A stretch of 34,422 nucleotides of DNA from an uncultured Clostridia bacterium. GTDB lineage: Bacteria; Bacillota; Clostridia; TANB77; CAG-508. The stretch covers positions 1 through 34,422 of the forward strand of contig CALXJT010000013.1 of the NCBI GenBank assembly GCA_944388695.1. Reading direction: 5' to 3'. Each line of letters starts with the position of its first letter. The stretch's first letter is position 1. The position numbers and the translations under genes were made by a program. Below the pieces are notes generated by a model, which did not search any database, was not told the origin of the DNA, and was given only the letters and a program-made list of their open reading frames with translations. Shown piece by piece: positions 7,747-15,009 of the stretch.

Positions 7747-10086
7747 CTATTCTTCCAAAGCTTCATACAAAGGTATCGCCTTAATCTTTATTCGAGAAAA
7801 ATCATCTTTTTCATCTTCAAATTTCAAAACTTTTAAAATCATAGTCTTCTTAAAATCTTTATCAAGTTTTGAAAAATCAATCAACATTTTTGTTGACAAA
7901 TCCATTCCTATTGGCAATGTTTTATTTTGATTATTATAAAAAACACTATTTGTATAACCAATTGCATTTTCACCTTGTTTTAAATCTAATCTATAAAAGC
8001 TTATCTTTGTTTTTTCTTGAATAAATGCTTGTTCTAAAGCTTCTTCTAATTCTTTTTCTGGATTTAAGTTAAACACCTGTAATTCATTTAAATTTAATGT
8101 ATCATTAATTACAGCCTTATATACAGTAACATCTTGTAATAAAGTAATTTTACCCATTGCTTTTTTTACATTTTTTAATACATTTTCTAATGCTAACTTA
8201 TATCCAAGAGTTTTTGTTGTTTTTGTAATTTCTAAAATATCTATCAAATTCTTTGGCAATTCTCTATGAGAAAAATTCCCAATCTTACTTCTTTGCATTA
8301 TTCCACCAAATACTGCTTCTTCTTCTTTTTCATCTGTATCTTCTAATATCTCTTTTTTCTTCATTTCTTTTAAATTATTTTCTAAATCTTTTGGAACAAT
8401 GCTATTAGTCTTTATTTGATTTACTAAATTTAATAAATTAGTTGTTGTAACATAAATACTATCCAATTCTTTATTTGTTAATTTCTTTCTTTGTATTTGA
8501 TCAAGATTTTTTCCAAACTGCTCAAAATCCTCATCATAATCAAATACTGTGTGTATTCTTTTTACAACATTTACTTCTTCCTCTTCTCCTTCTGGCAATG
8601 ATGAAACTTCATCTTTATTACTATATTTCCAGAATTCAAATATACTTCTTTTATGCTTATCTATTTCATCTATAAATGATGTTGCATTTTCTATTTTTTT
8701 AGCTACATTTTTATTTTTTAATTTTATAGCATTTATATCTAAATTAATATTTCTTAAATTTGTTTCTACCTTTTCTAAATCTTTATATTTTGCAATTAAT
8801 TCTTCTATTGAATAACTCTCTTTAAATTTTTCTTTCTTTATCAAAGATGTTTTTATCTTTTCTATTTCCTCTTCTGGCACATCTTGATATTCTTCTTTTT
8901 TATTTTTCCTCTTTACTTTAGTATTTACACTAGATTCTATATTTCCTTTTTTAGATTCCTTTTTCTTTTTTCCATATTTAAAATAATATTTAAATTTTCC
9001 TAAAAAAGTTCTTTTACATTCTAAAAAAGTAGCTATCTGTTTTTCTTTCTCTAGATATTCTGCTTCTTGAGCTTTTTCTATTTCCTTAAGTTCTTCTAGT
9101 TTATCATGATTTTTATCTATTTTTAAAGCTATTTCCTGCTTTCTAGTCTCTCCTTCTATATACTCTTCTTTTATAAAATCTTTTATATTTTCATAATCAA
9201 TCTTTTTATTTTTTAGATAAAATTCTATTTCTCCCGTCTTACCTATACTTGTCCTAAATTCAAAATAGTTTGGTAAATCTGTTTGTAAAATAAATAATAA
9301 TTTCAATAACCTATATATTTCAATAGCTTGCTTTGGTGTTTTTATTATTAAACGATATTGTGTTTTTATTTTCCCATAAATATTAGTTTCACCAATTATT
9401 TGCATCATATACTTACCAACAGAATTTGTTACTTCATAAATTAGTGGCCAATCTTTTGTCAATATCCATAAACAATTTTCTATTTCTTCTATTTCTGGTT
9501 TAGTATAGAATTTTTTAGAGTATTCTGTTCCACTAATTGGGACAAATACCTGCTCTTCAGATTCTTCTAATTGCTTTTTTAATATATAGAAAAAAGTTGA
9601 ATAATCAGAATCTTCAATTGTTACTAGCATAAAATATTTTTTATTCTCTTCTGAATAATATATTTGCCACAAATAATTCCCTTCAAATTTTACTTTAAAT
9701 GGTATTTTTTCAGACAACTTTTCTTGCTCTTCTTCAACCTTTTCTATATCAGAAATTTTCACTTGATTTAACATCCTTAAAAAAGTAGTATGTTTTAACA
9801 AATTTTTTTCCGTTTTATTATCTAAATATTCTGCAAGTGGTTCTGCCATCTTATATTTTTCTTGTAAACTATTTAATCTATTTGTTGGAGTCAATAAAAT
9901 CTCTATTTCTTTTATTGGTATATATTTATATTGTTTATATTGTTGTTTTCCTTCAATATATTTAGGTGGTCTAAAATGTATTACCTTACTTTCTCTGAAT
10001 TTTTTTGGAATATTGTCCAAATCTAGACCAATATATTCTAATTTTCCAATAATGCTTTCTTTATTGACTATACGCTTTCTTGGCAA
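7747..10086 (-). CDS. Large uncharacterised coiled-coil protein, 779 aa
   Basis: I do not recognise this protein. The N-terminal ~330 residues are a mixed-fold region (early motif KVIHFRPPKYIEGKQQYK). The middle (about 330-560) is Lys/Glu-rich and strongly helical, probably coiled coil, with a basic patch around residues 375-410 (KYGKKKKESKKG). A C-terminal ~200-residue domain seems globular (SFYRLDLKQGENAIGYTN). I see no membrane segment or nucleotide motif. I chose a TTG start at 10084-10086 because AAGGAG stands 7 bases before it. The in-frame ATG at 10125 overlaps the deacetylase gene and has no ribosome site. The deacetylase stop is 19 bases upstream, so both are probably one operon, hinting at a cell-envelope or late-development role; that is inference. 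Confidence 0.8.
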   Translation of the reverse strand: MPRKRIVNKESIIGKLEYIGLDLDNIPKKFRESKVIHFRPPKYIEGKQQYKQYKYIPIKEIEILLTPTNRLNSLQEKYKMAEPLAEYLDNKTEKNLLKHTTFLRMLNQVKISDIEKVEEEQEKLSEKIPFKVKFEGNYLWQIYYSEENKKYFMLVTIEDSDYSTFFYILKKQLEESEEQVFVPISGTEYSKKFYTKPEIEEIENCLWILTKDWPLIYEVTNSVGKYMMQIIGETNIYGKIKTQYRLIIKTPKQAIEIYRLLKLLFILQTDLPNYFEFRTSIGKTGEIEFYLKNKKIDYENIKDFIKEEYIEGETRKQEIALKIDKNHDKLEELKEIEKAQEAEYLEKEKQIATFLECKRTFLGKFKYYFKYGKKKKESKKGNIESSVNTKVKRKNKKEEYQDVPEEEIEKIKTSLIKKEKFKESYSIEELIAKYKDLEKVETNLRNINLDINAIKLKNKNVAKKIENATSFIDEIDKHKRSIFEFWKYSNKDEVSSLPEGEEEEVNVVKRIHTVFDYDEDFEQFGKNLDQIQRKKLTNKELDSIYVTTTNLLNLVNQIKTNSIVPKDLENNLKEMKKKEILEDTDEKEEEAVFGGIMQRSKIGNFSHRELPKNLIDILEITKTTKTLGYKLALENVLKNVKKAMGKITLLQDVTVYKAVINDTLNLNELQVFNLNPEKELEEALEQAFIQEKTKISFYRLDLKQGENAIGYTNSVFYNNQNKTLPIGMDLSTKMLIDFSKLDKDFKKTMILKVLKFEDEKDDFSRIKIKAIPLYEALEE

Positions 10087-10105
10087 TTTTATTCTCCTTC
10101 CTGTT

Positions 10106-11020
10106 TTATATTTCCATAATATCATAAAAAGTCTTCATTTCATATCCCTGTGATTTTAGATATTCTATTACTTGTGGTAATATATCTGCTGTCACTTTTT
10201 TAGCTGCTGAATCATGCATTAAGATTACCACACTATTTTTTCCTTCCGTTGTTTTTTGTAAATTTGTCATTAGTTCTTCTGGAGTAGGTTTTGCTTTTTC
10301 AGAATCCCCTGTTAAAGCATTCCAATTCACTTGAAATATCTCATTTTGTTCTAACAAATCCCTTGCCTGATTTTTTATATCTGCATATTTACCACCAGCT
10401 AATCCTCCAGGAAATCTAAATAAATGAGAATTAAAATTTGAATCTCCTAAAGCCTGCTGTATTAAACTATTTGTATGATTATACTCGTCAAGTACTGCTT
10501 GTGGTGATGAATAAATTGCAGAATAATTATGAGAATACCCATGATTACCTATAAAATTACCTTGTTCGTATATTTTTTTTACTAACTCTGGCTTTTTTTC
10601 AACTTGAGTACCTAATACAAAAAAACTAGCTTTTACTTGATATTGTTCTAATATTTGTAATATTGTTTCTGTGTTTTGTGATGGTCCATCATCAAATGTT
10701 AAAAATGCTCTTTTAGTATCTGAATGATATATATTTGATAAATTATTTTTTGTATTTTCTAATTTATTTTTTTTCTCTATTTCTATCTGATTTAATTTAT
10801 CTATAATTGCTTCTTTTTCACTAATTAATTGTTCATCAAATTTCTGCTTTGCCTTTAATCGTATGATAGAATCGATAGAATAATATGCTATAAGCCCTAA
10901 TGTTATAATTACTATAATTATTACAACACTAGTAAAAATTATTCTTTTTTTATCAACATATTTCTTCATACTATATATATTATATCCTTTATATTGCTCC
11001 CTTTTGTGATTCCATTTCAT
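10106..11020 (-). CDS. Membrane-anchored polysaccharide deacetylase (NodB domain)
   Basis: 304 aa. A single membrane helix at about residues 27-48 is followed by a helical stalk (about 55-98) and a NodB-fold catalytic domain. The motifs are all present: TFDDGP (108-113), HGYSH (160-164, metal-binding histidines), RFPGG (202-206) and LMHD (267-270). It should remove acetyl groups from a cell-wall sugar polymer outside the cell, like the PdaA/PgdA groups; which substrate cannot be told. The first ATG has GAGG 8 bases upstream; a second ATG at residue 18 is possible. It shares a likely operon with the downstream 779-aa gene and follows metG. Confidence 0.92.
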   Translation of the reverse strand: MKWNHKREQYKGYNIYSMKKYVDKKRIIFTSVVIIIVIITLGLIAYYSIDSIIRLKAKQKFDEQLISEKEAIIDKLNQIEIEKKNKLENTKNNLSNIYHSDTKRAFLTFDDGPSQNTETILQILEQYQVKASFFVLGTQVEKKPELVKKIYEQGNFIGNHGYSHNYSAIYSSPQAVLDEYNHTNSLIQQALGDSNFNSHLFRFPGGLAGGKYADIKNQARDLLEQNEIFQVNWNALTGDSEKAKPTPEELMTNLQKTTEGKNSVVILMHDSAAKKVTADILPQVIEYLKSQGYEMKTFYDIMEI

Positions 11021-11129
11021 TATCTATTCCTCTTTTACTAGTTTTTCTAATTTTTAGATGAGCTCTTAAAACATTTTTATTTTAAGCAAACTCTAGAACT
11101 GACATAAAAATCTTGTCAAAATTTCAACT

Positions 11130-11180
11130 TTAAGATTTGCCGAACAAAAAGGAGTGTCCCTAAAATTCGCCAAATCTTAA
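11130..11180. repeat. Palindromic dispersed repeat, family A, copy 1
   Basis: A 15-bp inverted repeat with one mismatch (11130-11144 with 11166-11180) surrounds a core reading CGAACAAAAAGGAGTGTCCC. The same core, with small changes, recurs at 14965-14997, 27333-27362, 27403-27432 and 27750-27781. It lies between metG and the deacetylase gene. It could fold into a hairpin in RNA but has no T-run, so I do not call it a terminator. Confidence 0.75.
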
Positions 11181-11191
11181 AAAATCTAAAT

Positions 11192-12766
11192 TTATTTTTT
11201 CATCTCTTGCTTGATATATTCTACTTCTTCTTCCAATTTTAATCTCATAAATATTGGTTCACCTTTTTCTATAACTTTTGCATCTTTTATACTATCATAA
11301 GATTTTAAACTATCCCATGTTTTTAAATTTTCATCTTTTATTCCTATTTGATTTAATATATTTTTTGATGTTTCTGGCATAAATGGTATTAAACAAATTG
11401 AAATTTTCCTTAAATTTTCTATTAGATGATACATACATGATTCCAACTCTTCTTTTCTTTCTTCTTTTGCTAATGCCCATGGAGATGTTTCATCTATATA
11501 TTTATTTGTTCTTGAAATCAAAGTCCATATTTCTTGTAAGCTTGAAGATATTTCTAAATCTGATATTGCTTTTTCAAATTTTTCTATTTGAACATCACAA
11601 GCTTTTTCTAAATCTTCATCTACTTCATTTATTTTTCCTCTATATTCTGGAACTTTTCCTTCAAAATATTTATTTACCATTGAAACTGTTCTATTTAATA
11701 AATTACTTAAATCATTACATAAATCAAAATTATATCTTTCTACAAAAGCTTCTGGTGAAAAATATCCATCTTGTGCTACTGGCATTTCTCTTAACAAGAA
11801 ATATCTTGTAGCATCTAAACCATATCTATCTATTAATGTTTCTGGATATATTACATTTCCTTTTGATTTTGACATTTTACCATCTTTCATCATTATCCAA
11901 TTATGAACTAAAATAGTTTTTGGTAATGGTAAATCTAATGCCATTAAAAATATAGGCCAATAGATTAAATGAAATCTAGCTATATCTTTTCCAACAATTT
12001 GTATATCTGCTGGCCAACATTCTTTAAATAATGTATCATCATCTGATAGATATCCAAGTGCTGTTAAATAATTTGTTAATGCATCAAGCCATACATATAT
12101 TACATGTTTTTCATCTCCAGGTACTTTAATCCCCCAATCAAAAGATGTTCTTGTTACACATAGGTCTTCTAGTCCTGGTTTTATAAAGTTATTTATCATT
12201 TCATTTTTTCTAAATTCTGGTTTTATAAAATCTGGATGTTCATCATAATATTTTAATAATCTATCAACATATTTCTTCATATTAAAGAAATATGCTTCTT
12301 CTTTCATTTTAACAACTTCTCTACCACAATCAGGACATTTTCCATCTACTAATTGTGTTTCTGTAAAATATGTCTCACAAGGTACACAATATAATCCTTC
12401 ATATACGCCCTTATATATATCACCTTGCTCTTGAAATTTCTTGAATATTTTTTGAACTATTTGCATATGTCTTGATTCTGTAGTTTGAATATAATCATCA
12501 TATTGTATATCCATCTTTTTCCATAATTTTTTTGCTTCCTCTGCCATAAAATCAACATATTCTTTAGGTGTCATTCCATTTTTTTCTGCTACTTGTTCTA
12601 TTTTTTGACCATGTTCATCTGTTCCTGTTAATAAATAACAATCATTTCCTCTTAATGTATAATATCTTTTTAATGTGTCTGCTAAAACTGTTGTATATGC
12701 TGTTCCAATATGAAATTTCCCACTTGGATAATATATTGGCGTTGTTATATAAAATTTATTTTTCAT
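11192..12766 (-). CDS. metG: Methionyl-tRNA synthetase
   Basis: 524 aa class I synthetase that charges both initiator and elongator tRNA-Met. The HIGH-like motif is HIGT (residues 19-22) and the KMSKS loop is at 297-301. A zinc knuckle carries CVPC (127-130) and CPDC (144-147). The protein ends soon after the anticodon-binding helical bundle, so it lacks the C-terminal tRNA-binding dimerisation domain found in the ~660-aa Bacillus type; this shorter form is common. The ATG has GGAGG 7 bases upstream. The upstream gene ends 84 bases earlier, and a 28-bp piece of that gene's end is repeated right at the metG ribosome site. Confidence 0.97.
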   Translation of the reverse strand: MKNKFYITTPIYYPSGKFHIGTAYTTVLADTLKRYYTLRGNDCYLLTGTDEHGQKIEQVAEKNGMTPKEYVDFMAEEAKKLWKKMDIQYDDYIQTTESRHMQIVQKIFKKFQEQGDIYKGVYEGLYCVPCETYFTETQLVDGKCPDCGREVVKMKEEAYFFNMKKYVDRLLKYYDEHPDFIKPEFRKNEMINNFIKPGLEDLCVTRTSFDWGIKVPGDEKHVIYVWLDALTNYLTALGYLSDDDTLFKECWPADIQIVGKDIARFHLIYWPIFLMALDLPLPKTILVHNWIMMKDGKMSKSKGNVIYPETLIDRYGLDATRYFLLREMPVAQDGYFSPEAFVERYNFDLCNDLSNLLNRTVSMVNKYFEGKVPEYRGKINEVDEDLEKACDVQIEKFEKAISDLEISSSLQEIWTLISRTNKYIDETSPWALAKEERKEELESCMYHLIENLRKISICLIPFMPETSKNILNQIGIKDENLKTWDSLKSYDSIKDAKVIEKGEPIFMRLKLEEEVEYIKQEMKK

Positions 12767-12777
12767 AACTATTCCTC

Positions 12778-12870
12778 CCTATTTTTTAACTTATTACACT
12801 TTCAAGCTTTTTTCTTTACTGCTGTTTCTGATTTTACTTTCTCCTATTTTTTAACTTATTACACATTCAA
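12778..12870. repeat. 28-bp direct repeat pair at the end of the DUF5050 gene
   Basis: Positions 12778-12805 and 12843-12870 are identical except for one base, 65 bp apart. The right copy contains the last codons and stop of the DUF5050-type gene; the left copy overlaps the metG ribosome site. This looks like a local duplication of the gene's 3' end. Confidence 0.75.
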
Positions 12871-14056
12871 CTTCATTGCTATTATTATCAATCTCTTTAA
12901 CTAATAAAGATTGTGTTTCTTTATTAAAATTATATTTTGTTCCAGCTAAATAATTTTGATAACCTGTATAATCTTCCAACATTTTTTGTTCTTTTGTATT
13001 CAAATCTATTTTTATCACTTGATTTTGAGTATTAACATACACTACACTTTCTGGTGTTATACTGCATAATCTATTTAAATCACTAATTTGAACAAGTTCT
13101 TCTAACATATTATTATCAATATTAAATTTATAAATTATTGTTTTTGAATTATCTTCAACTGATAATACTTTTATATATAAACTATCATAAAAATAATATG
13201 CTTCTCCTTGAATTCCAAATTGTGTAACTTCTTTTGTATCTATATTCATTTGATAGCTCATTCCATTATTTGCATAATCTATATAGAATAAATTATTACC
13301 ACTAACTGCTATAGGAAACTTCCTTCCATCATCTAATTTTATCTGATTTGTTCCATCCATATTCATTTGAAACATTTGCCTATTTTGAGTCGTATAATAA
13401 ATCTTATCATTTTCTATATAAAAATAATTCTTAACACTTTTTGCTAATTCTTTAACATCAGTTCCATCTATATTCATTACACATAAAGTTCCTTGTGGAT
13501 TTTGATTAATTTCATCATATCCAACTTGATTAACAAAATAAATCTTATTATCTTTTAAACATAATTGCAAAGAACTACCATTATAAATTTTCTTAACATT
13601 TCCATTCATGTCAATTGAATATATACTTTTATCTGTAAAATAATCAGGTAAACAATATACATAATTTCCATCAAAATAAATTTTATTTATTTTAGATTCC
13701 ATTGTTGCTAATGTTTTTCCCTTTTTTTCATTTAAATTATACATATATATTTTGTTACTATCATTATCTACATATACAACATTTTCATCTTTTTTACATA
13801 CTTTTCCACCAATTGCCATTCTGCTTTTTTCTTCCTCAATAGCTTTTTCTTCTTTATATTTTTCAATTCCTTCATCCGTATTATTAGACATATTCTCTTG
13901 ATTTTGTCCATTTTGTTCAGATTCGGTCACAGAAGTTTCTGATAATTCACCTTTATCTTTATTCATAAATATTACTATAAACATTATTATTATCAAAAGA
14001 ATTAATATTGCTGACAATATAAATTCTGATCTAAAACACTTCTTATCTAACTTCAT
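12851..14056 (-). CDS. Membrane-anchored DUF5050-type (beta-propeller-like) protein
   Basis: 401 aa. A short cytoplasmic start and one membrane helix (about residues 12-32, rich in I/L/M) are followed by a Ser/Asn/Glu/Gln-rich linker (about 35-80). The rest is a repetitive extracellular domain with units such as NKIYMYNLNEKKGKTLA, KSIYSIDMNGNVKKI and QMFQMNMDGTNQIKL. This pattern fits DUF5050/TolB-like propellers. No enzyme motif is visible; a sensing or binding role is guesswork. I chose the ATG at 14054-14056 because GGGGGG lies about 6 bases upstream; an upstream in-frame ATG has no such site. Its promoter is at 14090-14118, and it may be cotranscribed with metG. Confidence 0.82.
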   Translation of the reverse strand: MKLDKKCFRSEFILSAILILLIIIMFIVIFMNKDKGELSETSVTESEQNGQNQENMSNNTDEGIEKYKEEKAIEEEKSRMAIGGKVCKKDENVVYVDNDSNKIYMYNLNEKKGKTLATMESKINKIYFDGNYVYCLPDYFTDKSIYSIDMNGNVKKIYNGSSLQLCLKDNKIYFVNQVGYDEINQNPQGTLCVMNIDGTDVKELAKSVKNYFYIENDKIYYTTQNRQMFQMNMDGTNQIKLDDGRKFPIAVSGNNLFYIDYANNGMSYQMNIDTKEVTQFGIQGEAYYFYDSLYIKVLSVEDNSKTIIYKFNIDNNMLEELVQISDLNRLCSITPESVVYVNTQNQVIKIDLNTKEQKMLEDYTGYQNYLAGTKYNFNKETQSLLVKEIDNNSNEVECVIS

Positions 14057-14089
14057 TTTTATCCCCCCTGTATCTACTCTGACGTACAT

Positions 14090-14118
14090 ATTTTACTATA
14101 ATTTGTGATATTTTGCAA
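14090..14118 (-). promoter_or_regulatory. Promoter of the DUF5050-type gene
   Basis: Minus-strand -35 TTGCAA (14113-14118), 17-bp spacer and -10 TAAAAT (14090-14095), about 30 bp before the chosen ATG. Confidence 0.7.
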
Positions 14119-14120
14119 TA

Positions 14121-14250
14121 GAAATTCATTTATTTTAAGGCTATAAATTCATTTATTCTAAAACTTTAAATTTATCTATTTCTAACCGATAAATTCATTT
14201 ATTTTAGACCTATAGATTTATTCTAAAATTTAAAATTTATTTATTTAAAA
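14121..14250. repeat. Degenerate AT-rich tandem repeats
   Basis: AAATTCATTTATT followed by TTA or CTA occurs three times within this stretch (near 14122, 14145 and 14191), with a shorter fourth version (GATTTATTCTA near 14216) and related A/T runs. The spacing is irregular. The region separates the DUF5050 promoter from the terminator of the DUF4116-type gene and holds nothing else I can see. Confidence 0.55.
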
Positions 14251-14258
14251 ACTTAAAA

Positions 14259-14286
14259 AAGCAAGTTTCATAGCTAAAACTTACTT
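14259..14286 (-). terminator. Terminator of the DUF4116-type gene
   Basis: AAGCAAGTTT (14259-14268) pairs with AAACTTACTT (14277-14286) with one mismatch. On the minus strand a T6 run follows. It is about 100 bases beyond the stop codon at 14391. Confidence 0.6.
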
Positions 14287-14390
14287 TACTTATTTATTTT
14301 TTAATTAAATATATCATATAATTCAAATTCTTAAATTTCAATCTATATTTTTTTCTTCTAATTCGAATCTTAACTTTTGAACTATATTTT

Positions 14391-14903
14391 TTATTCTTCT
14401 TTTGATTCATTTTTCAACTCTGCTTTAAGTGAAGCAGTCAAAAAAGTAAATGCTCTCTCATCTTGATTCATCGCTATTTCTGCTATTTCTTTTTGATTTC
14501 TTAATCTATAACTTGCATATTTTATTATTATTCCTTTATTCGCAACTGCTGCTTTTACAACATCTTCATCGTCTCTTAAATCTTCACTTGCATAATATAG
14601 AGCTTGACCATAATTCTTACAACTTTCAAGCATTACTTCTTTATCAGCCTTTAATTTTTCAGAAGCATAGCACACCGTCCAAGGAGCAGTTTTTATTGCC
14701 AACATTATTATATCTTTTTTTCCCTTCAATCTCGTACTTGCAAATTCCAAAGCTTCACCATCTTTATTTAATGCTGTTTTTACAACATCCTCATCATCTT
14801 GTAATTCTTCAGAAACCCACTCTAAATCTTTTCCTTTTTCTGATACTGCTTTTAACATTAACTCTTTATCCTGATTATTTCTTTTAATTTCCTCTAATTC
14901 CAT
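14391..14903 (-). CDS. DUF4116-type helical repeat protein
   Basis: 170 aa, made almost wholly of about six copies of a ~23-25-residue unit of the form D-(K/E)-E-V-(M/V)-x-x-A-x-x-x-G-x-A-L-x-(Y/F)-A-S-x-x-L-(K/R), for example DDEDVVKAAVANKGIIIKYA and ADKEVMLESCKNYGQALYYA. This matches the DUF4116 repeat, whose function is unknown; solenoid-like protein contact is a guess. There is no signal or membrane segment. I chose the ATG at 14901-14903, with GGAG 11 bases upstream; a GTG 13 codons earlier has no ribosome site. The gene follows the ABC transporter gene on the same strand, separated by a family A palindrome. Confidence 0.8.
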   Translation of the reverse strand: MELEEIKRNNQDKELMLKAVSEKGKDLEWVSEELQDDEDVVKTALNKDGEALEFASTRLKGKKDIIMLAIKTAPWTVCYASEKLKADKEVMLESCKNYGQALYYASEDLRDDEDVVKAAVANKGIIIKYASYRLRNQKEIAEIAMNQDERAFTFLTASLKAELKNESKEE

Positions 14904-14964
14904 TTCATTTATCTCTCCTTTCAGACTTGGAAATTGGCTCACAACAAAAACTAGAAAAAGGCAA

Positions 14965-14997
14965 TATGAACTTTAAGGAATGTCCCTAAAGTTCATA
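14965..14997. repeat. Palindromic dispersed repeat, family A, copy 2
   Basis: A perfect 11-bp inverted repeat TATGAACTTTA/TAAAGTTCATA surrounds the core AGGAATGTCCC. The core and the GAAC/GTTC arms resemble the other family A copies. It lies between the ABC transporter and the DUF4116-type gene. Confidence 0.65.
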
Positions 14998-15009
14998 AAG
15001 TTTCTTAAT

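Noticed and set aside
10087-10125. ATG start 13 codons upstream for the 779-aa protein
   Set aside because: It overlaps the deacetylase coding end and has no ribosome site, whereas the TTG at 10084-10086 has AAGGAG at the right distance.
11130-11180. metG terminator
   Set aside because: The hairpin is strong but lacks a T-run, and its core recurs elsewhere, so it is listed as a dispersed repeat.
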